DNA from: Tannerella sp.
Lineage (GTDB): Bacteria; Bacteroidota; Bacteroidia; Bacteroidales; Tannerellaceae
Reading direction: 5' to 3'
NCBI GenBank assembly: GCA_031267485.1
Contig: JAIRYY010000104.1
Span: 1-20,553, forward strand
DNA length: 20,553 bases
The translations under genes were made by a program, and so were the position numbers. Positions 15,370 to 20,553 of this stretch are shown in pieces. Under the pieces are notes generated by a model. The model was not told the DNA's origin. It saw only the letters and a program-made list of their open reading frames with translations, and did no database searches. How positions within the stretch are numbered: the stretch's first letter is position 1; every line of letters starts with the position of its first letter.

Positions 15370-18300
15370 TTAATTCTTAATTCTTATTTCCCTCCACCAG
15401 CACTGCAGCACCGGCACGACAAACATCGTCATGGACTGAATCAGCATGCCGCCGAACGTCGGTATCGCCATCGGAATCATGATGTCGGAGCCTTTCCCGG
15501 TAGAGGTCAGGACAGGCAGCAGGGCGATCAGGGTAGTGGCCGTGGTCATCGCTGCGGGGCGCACCCGGCGCAGTCCGGCAAAAACCACGGCTTCGCGAAT
15601 ATCCGTTTTCGTCCGCGGAGCGCGTTCCTGAAAAACATCGTGGATGTAAGCGCCCATCAGCACGCCATCGTCGGTGGCAATGCCGAACAGGGCGATAAAT
15701 CCCACCCAGACGGCAATACTCAGGTTGACGGGATGCATCTGAAACATGTCGCGCATATTTCCTCCCGCAATGGAAAAATCCATGAACCACGGCTGCCCGT
15801 AGAGCCACAGCAGGATGAATCCGCCCGAAAAGGCTACAAAGACGCCCGAAAAGTGAATCAGCGAAGCCGTCAGCGTCCTGAACTGAAAATAGAGAATCAG
15901 GAGTATCAGCGCCAGACACGCCGGAATGACGAGCATCAGGCGTTTGGCGGCGCGTTCCTGCTGTTCGTAATTTCCCGCAAACTTATACGACACGCCGGCA
16001 GGCAGGACGATTTCGCCCGACCGGATTTTCGCATCCAGCGCTTTCTCCGCCTCGTGCACGACATCCACTTCGGCGCGGCCTTCCAGTTTGTCGAAAATGA
16101 TGTAACCCGTCAGGAACGTGTTCTCGCTCTGAATCATCTGCGCCCCTTTCGCATATTCAATGTCGGCCACTTCGCCCAGCGGTATCTGGGCGCCCGTTGC
16201 CGCTGGGACAATCAGCGCGGAAAGCGCGTCGGGACTGTCGCGCAGCTCGCGCGGATAACGGAGGCGTACGGGGAAACGCTCGCGCCCCTCGACGGTCGAC
16301 GTCAGCGTCATGCCGCCAACCGCCGCGCCGATTGTCTCCTGCAGGTCGGCGACCGTAATCCCGTACCGCGCCATGCGCCGCCGGTCCAGCCGGATTTCGA
16401 TATACGGCGACCCGGCCGCCCGGTCGTAAAACACCGTGGAGGGCAGAACGGACGGCACTTCCTTTAATGCCGCTTCGAGCGCTTTCCCGCCCTGTTCGAT
16501 GCTTTCCGGGTCGGGGCCTGAAATCTTCAGCCCCATCGGCGCGCGCATGCCGGTCGAAAGCATCACCAGACGCGCCTCGACGGGCTGCAGTTTGGGCGAC
16601 GACGTCAGGCCGGCAATGTGTGAAACATTCACAATCTCCTGCCAGATGTCGTCCGGACTTTTAATCTCCGGCCGCCACTGACGGAAATAAGCGCCCCGCC
16701 TGTCGGGGACAAGGCTGTCGGCAGGGATACGCCTGAAACCGTCGGCAGGATTATGGACGGAGCCGTCCGTCAGCGCAAACGCGCCTTTCCCGTCGACCCG
16801 GAAACGCTGCCGGCGCCCGTTCTTATCCAGAATATATTCGGGACAGTAGTTGATTGTGTTTTCAAACATCTGCGACGGCGCCGGGTCGAGGGCCGAATTG
16901 ACGCGTCCCCACTTCCCCACCGTGAGTTCCACTTCGGGAATAGCGCCTATCCGTTTGTCCAGTATTTCGATATAGCGCAGATTCTGTTCGATTCCGGCAT
17001 GCGGCATACTCGTCGGCATCAGCAGGAAAGAGCCTTCGTTCAGGCTCGGCATGAACTCCTGCCCCATATCGCGCCAGATGAAAATCCCGGCAGCCAGCAT
17101 GCCGGCGGGAAGAAGCATGAACTTCAGGCGGTTGGCCAGACACCATCGCAAAATCCGCTCGTAAAACACGACCAGCGACCAGAGCAGTCCCAGTATGATT
17201 CCGACGGCGAGCGTCACGAAGGTGAAATTCGCCGTCATGCCCGCTTCCGTACCTGCCGGCATCCATTCGGAGCTCAGGTAATAAACCGTCACCAGCAGGG
17301 CGATGCCGATATTCAGGGAAGCATGCATCCCCTGTTTTTTCCACAGGCGCGCGGCAAGGTTGTTAGCGCCGAAAAGCGTCAATCCCAGCGCGGGAATGAT
17401 TCCGGTAACGGCAAACAGCGCCACTCCTCCCGCAATCAGCGCCCAGTTCCCCGCCGCACGCATTTTCCGCGAGCCGATATGGAACGAGAAAACATAGTAG
17501 GCAACCGTCGGCAGGACGGCAAATCCGAGAATAAAGGCGGAGAGGAGCGCAAAAGTTTTCGTGAAAGCCAGCGGAGCGAACAGTTTGCCCTCCTGCGCCT
17601 GCATGGCGAAGACGGGCAGAAAGCTGACGATGGTCGTCAGCATCCCGGTCGTCAGCGCTCCGGTCACCTCTTTCACGCTACGCCCGATAACGTTCGCCAG
17701 CGCCCTGCCCTCCGGCCGTCCGGAAGACTGTCCGGCGCCGGTATTCCGGATAATATTCTCCACAATGACCACGCCCACATCGACCATAACGCCAATGGCA
17801 ACGGCGATGCCGGAAAGGGCCACGATATTGGCGTCCACCCCGGTATGGCGCATAAAAATAAATGTGGCGAGCACAGCGACCGGCAGGATGCCCGATATAA
17901 TGAGGGAGGCGCGCAGGTTGAGCACAAGCGCGATGACAACGATAATGCAAATCAGGATTTCGTGCGTCAGGGCCGTCTCAAGCGTCCCGACCGTTTCGCG
18001 AATCAGCCCCGTGCGGTCGTAAAAGGGGACGACGGCGACTTTCGATACCGTCCCGTCAGGGAGCGTTTTCTGCGGAAGTCCCGCATCCATTTCGGCAATC
18101 TTCGCTTTCACGCGGTCAATCACCCGCAGGGGGTTCGAGCCATAGCGGGCGACAACGACGCCTCCGACCGCCTCCACGCCCTCCCGGTCAAGCCCTCCAC
18201 GCCGCGCGGCAGGCCCGATGCTGACGAATGCCACATCTCCAATCCGCACGGGAACGCCATTGTTGACCGTCACGACGGATTCTTCCAGGTCGGACACGTT

Positions 18301-19071
18301 ACGGAGATAGCCCAGACCCCGCACAAGGTATTCCACCCCGTTCATTTCGACGGTTTCCGCCCCGATATCCAGATTGCATTTCCGTATGGCGGTCATCACG
18401 TCCATGATGGAAACGCCGAAAAGACGCATCGCGCCGGGGTTGATTTCCACCTGATACTCTTTCACAAAACCGCCGACGGAAGCAACTTCCGCGACGCCCT
18501 CCGCCGCCGACAGGGAATATTTCACGTAAAAATCCTGTACGGTGCGCAACTCGTCGGGACTCCATCCCCCGGCAGGTTTGCCCGTCGCGGGGTCGCGTCC
18601 CTCGAGCGTGTACCAGAAAATCTGTCCGAGGGCCGTAGCGTCGGGGCCTAACGACGGCTGCACGCCCTCCGGCAACATTCCCGCCGGAAGCGAATTTAAT
18701 TTTTCGAGGATGCGGGAACGGCTCCAGTAAAATTCCACCTCATCGTTAAAAATGATGTAGATGAACGACATGCCGGCCATCGACGTGCTGCGTACCGTCT
18801 TCACGCCGGGAATACCCAGCAGCGAGGCGGTCAGCGGATACGTAATCTGTTCCTGAATGTCTTTCGGCGAACGTCCCATCCATTCGGTGGCGACGATTTG
18901 CTGGTTGTCGCCGATGTCGGGAATGGCATCGACCGGGACGGGGTCGTCCGGCAGAAACCCGGCATGACGGTCGAAGGGAGCAACCGAAATGCCCCACACA
19001 ACTGTCACCGCCAGCAGCAACAGGGTTATAGGCCTGTTGTTAAGAAAATAAGCAACTATTCTGTCAAACAT
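15370..19071 (-). CDS. cusA: CusA-type heavy-metal RND efflux pump
   Basis: The inner-membrane proton-driven pump of a CusCBA-type complex, 1,233 residues. The start MFDRIVAYFLNNRPIT is the standard family N-terminus. The frame extends to 19122, but those extra 17 residues are not family-like. Visible are the first transmembrane helix, the periplasmic porter segment (VDAIPDIGDNQQIV..., TSMAGMSFIYIIF), and the charged membrane helix GVMVDVGVVIVENIIRN that carries protons. The second porter segment includes MLSTGMRAPMGLKI, and the C-terminal helix bundle has GIATDDGVLMGAYIHD. It is longer than E. coli CusA (about 1,047). Part of the extra length is a segment near WRPEIKSPDDIWQEI typical of Bacteroidetes members. 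Met residues in the porter domain and the neighbours favour Cu/Ag. No stop or frameshift is seen. Confidence 0.96.
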   Translation of the reverse strand: MFDRIVAYFLNNRPITLLLLAVTVVWGISVAPFDRHAGFLPDDPVPVDAIPDIGDNQQIVATEWMGRSPKDIQEQITYPLTASLLGIPGVKTVRSTSMAGMSFIYIIFNDEVEFYWSRSRILEKLNSLPAGMLPEGVQPSLGPDATALGQIFWYTLEGRDPATGKPAGGWSPDELRTVQDFYVKYSLSAAEGVAEVASVGGFVKEYQVEINPGAMRLFGVSIMDVMTAIRKCNLDIGAETVEMNGVEYLVRGLGYLRNVSDLEESVVTVNNGVPVRIGDVAFVSIGPAARRGGLDREGVEAVGGVVVARYGSNPLRVIDRVKAKIAEMDAGLPQKTLPDGTVSKVAVVPFYDRTGLIRETVGTLETALTHEILICIIVVIALVLNLRASLIISGILPVAVLATFIFMRHTGVDANIVALSGIAVAIGVMVDVGVVIVENIIRNTGAGQSSGRPEGRALANVIGRSVKEVTGALTTGMLTTIVSFLPVFAMQAQEGKLFAPLAFTKTFALLSAFILGFAVLPTVAYYVFSFHIGSRKMRAAGNWALIAGGVALFAVTGIIPALGLTLFGANNLAARLWKKQGMHASLNIGIALLVTVYYLSSEWMPAGTEAGMTANFTFVTLAVGIILGLLWSLVVFYERILRWCLANRLKFMLLPAGMLAAGIFIWRDMGQEFMPSLNEGSFLLMPTSMPHAGIEQNLRYIEILDKRIGAIPEVELTVGKWGRVNSALDPAPSQMFENTINYCPEYILDKNGRRQRFRVDGKGAFALTDGSVHNPADGFRRIPADSLVPDRRGAYFRQWRPEIKSPDDIWQEIVNVSHIAGLTSSPKLQPVEARLVMLSTGMRAPMGLKISGPDPESIEQGGKALEAALKEVPSVLPSTVFYDRAAGSPYIEIRLDRRRMARYGITVADLQETIGAAVGGMTLTSTVEGRERFPVRLRYPRELRDSPDALSALIVPAATGAQIPLGEVADIEYAKGAQMIQSENTFLTGYIIFDKLEGRAEVDVVHEAEKALDAKIRSGEIVLPAGVSYKFAGNYEQQERAAKRLMLVIPACLALILLILYFQFRTLTASLIHFSGVFVAFSGGFILLWLYGQPWFMDFSIAGGNMRDMFQMHPVNLSIAVWVGFIALFGIATDDGVLMGAYIHDVFQERAPRTKTDIREAVVFAGLRRVRPAAMTTATTLIALLPVLTSTGKGSDIMIPMAIPTFGGMLIQSMTMFVVPVLQCWWREIRIKN

Positions 19072-19184
19072 GTATAAATCCAAATTTATTGTGTAAAACT
19101 GCACGAACACGGGCATGGGCATGGGCTGTCAGGCCGGCCCGCAACCGGCAACGGTCTCCGCCGCCGGCAGGACGGCAGGTAAAT

Positions 19185-19631
19185 TCAGATTATGAGGACA
19201 TGGATTTGCGTCAGGAGGTCGATGCCATGCGGGGAAAAACCTCCGGGGGGATAGATGATTTGAAAGTCCGGCGCTGCGAAGATTCCGCCCGGCTGCAACA
19301 TCCGCGCCGGCAAAAACATAAACGGTACCGCCGCAATTTCCGGCCCGGACAGGACGAGAGCAGACGGCGTCCGGAAATCGTCCGTTTCCAAGGCCACAAG
19401 CCAGTCCAGACAGCAGACGCCGCCATCGTCCGGCAGATATTCCGCGTCACCGTGCCGGCGTCCCGCGTCGTCGCTGCCGCCGTCATCGCCGCCGCAGCAG
19501 CATGTCCCGTCCGCATGTCCGAACATGCTGACCGAAGCAACCTGTCCGCTGCAGTAATGAATGGCAAACGACAAATGAAATGCCGTCAGTATTGCCATCA
19601 AAAGCATAAATAAAGATGTAACTTTTTTCAT
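19185..19631 (-). CDS. HYC_CC_PP family protein (copper-cluster associated)
   Basis: This 148-residue protein starts at the ATG complementary to 19629-19631, giving a signal segment MKKVTSLFMLLMAILTAFHL. It has the three marks that name the family: IHYCSG (25-29), Cys pairs at 44-46 and 73-74, and a PP at 128-129. Between the Cys clusters is an Asp/Gly-rich stretch (GGDDGGSDDAG). The family is small, found in Bacteroidetes next to copper and other metal efflux genes; its exact role is unknown, and metal sensing or binding in the periplasm is inferred from the Cys and His. It is the first gene of the efflux operon, 113 bases before cusA, with a good promoter immediately upstream. Confidence 0.85.
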   Translation of the reverse strand: MKKVTSLFMLLMAILTAFHLSFAIHYCSGQVASVSMFGHADGTCCCGGDDGGSDDAGRRHGDAEYLPDDGGVCCLDWLVALETDDFRTPSALVLSGPEIAAVPFMFLPARMLQPGGIFAAPDFQIIYPPGGFSPHGIDLLTQIHVLII

Positions 19632-19652
19632 CGTCATCCGGATTGAACGCTG

Positions 19653-19681
19653 CAAATATACAATTCTTTTTTATCAAACAA
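19653..19681 (-). promoter_or_regulatory. Promoter of the metal-efflux operon
   Basis: On the minus strand, TTG (19681-19679) is followed after 18 bases by TATATTTG (19660-19653), the Bacteroidetes -33/-7 arrangement. The start codon of the HYC_CC_PP gene is 21 bases further, so the leader is short. No palindromic operator is obvious beside it. Confidence 0.65.
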
Positions 19682-19738
19682 CTTTTTTTTTGAAAAAACA
19701 GGCGCACAAAAAACGGTTGTCAGGCGGCCGCCTGCGCC

Positions 19739-19767
19739 CGGATTGCTTCGCTCCGCTCGCAATGACG
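19739..19767. repeat. REP-like palindromic intergenic repeat
   Basis: This is a GGATTGCTTCGCTCCGCTC...GCAATGACG element with ATTGC/GCAAT ends and a GC-rich centre. The same type of sequence is widespread between genes in many bacteria. A perfect 14-base palindrome, CAGGCGGCCGCCTG, lies just before it at 19721-19734. Confidence 0.7.
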
Positions 19768-19830
19768 GGGCTCGCGGGAGGTTTTCATGCGGATATGCCG
19801 CACTGTCCGTCATTTTTTTTCAATTTATCA

Positions 19831-19860
19831 TTGTTTTTTAAAAATATGTATTTATATTTG
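19831..19860 (+). promoter_or_regulatory. Strong-looking Bacteroidetes promoter upstream of the repeat ORF
   Basis: TTG at 19831-19833 is separated by 19 bases from TATATTTG at 19853-19860, matching the -33/-7 consensus in sequence and spacing. The first ATG in the open frame downstream is at 19904. Confidence 0.6.
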
Positions 19861-19903
19861 CAGACGAAAACTAATAAAATAATTTGTGGAAAGCACGAAT
19901 CTT

Positions 19904-20553
<650 letters not shown>

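Noticed and set aside
16753..18651. 632-codon plus-strand frame inside cusA
   Set aside because: It is antisense to conserved RND pump sequence, with low-complexity His/Arg/Gln-rich content typical of shadow frames.
19072..19122. N-terminal extension of CusA (MPMPVFVQFY...)
   Set aside because: Family members start at MFDRIV; the extra 17 residues are not conserved and include a poor start context.

Overview
The window looks like a chromosomal segment of a Bacteroidetes bacterium, probably order Bacteroidales. Four observations support this. SecA is about 1,115 residues long, with the insertions usual in that phylum. Several start codons are preceded by the Bacteroidetes -7 box TAnnTTTG rather than an E. 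coli-type -10. One exported protein ends in what looks like a type IX secretion (T9SS) sorting domain. The Lnb/DUF4105, HYC_CC_PP and Cus-type families are of Bacteroidetes type. I see no tRNA, rRNA, CRISPR array, transposase or phage gene.

Left part (81-8432, + strand) is a tightly packed run of five genes: a P-loop ATPase with a C-terminal PD-(D/E)xK-like domain, a DUF4105/Lnb-type membrane protein (the family linked to lipoprotein N-acylation), an exported alkaline-phosphatase-fold protein whose catalytic residues appear to be lost, secA, and a GNAT acetyltransferase. Junctions are overlaps or short gaps, so much of it is probably co-transcribed. Three of the five are cell-envelope or export genes.

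Middle part (8442-10111) has a convergent exported thioredoxin-like protein with a T9SS-like tail (- strand). Divergent from it is a two-gene unit of unrecognised small proteins (+ strand) with its own promoter and a perfect hairpin/palindrome upstream.

Right-centre (10231-19631, - strand) is a heavy-metal, most likely copper/silver, efflux cluster, transcribed leftwards in this order: HYC_CC_PP protein, CusA-type RND pump, TolC/CusC-type outer-membrane channel with a large Met/Gly/Ser-rich insert, CusB-type adaptor carrying an N-terminal metal-binding domain and a C-terminal HMA domain, a free exported HMA protein, and two paralogous exported proteins, one with a His-rich metal-binding run. 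The small genes at the end of the cluster share copied leaders, spacers and 3' sequences, so this end grew by local duplication.

Right end (19632-20553) is the least ordinary stretch. It holds a well-formed + strand promoter, then a reading frame from 19904 that stays open to the window edge. This frame passes through an (AG)15 microsatellite and runs in phase into at least 15 copies of a 21-bp repeat coding a heptapeptide. Both other frames stop within about 25 nt after the microsatellite, the layout expected of a phase-variable gene. A near-consensus sigma-54 promoter sequence abuts the microsatellite. Several palindromic intergenic-type repeats also lie here, so a non-coding repeat island is the main alternative.
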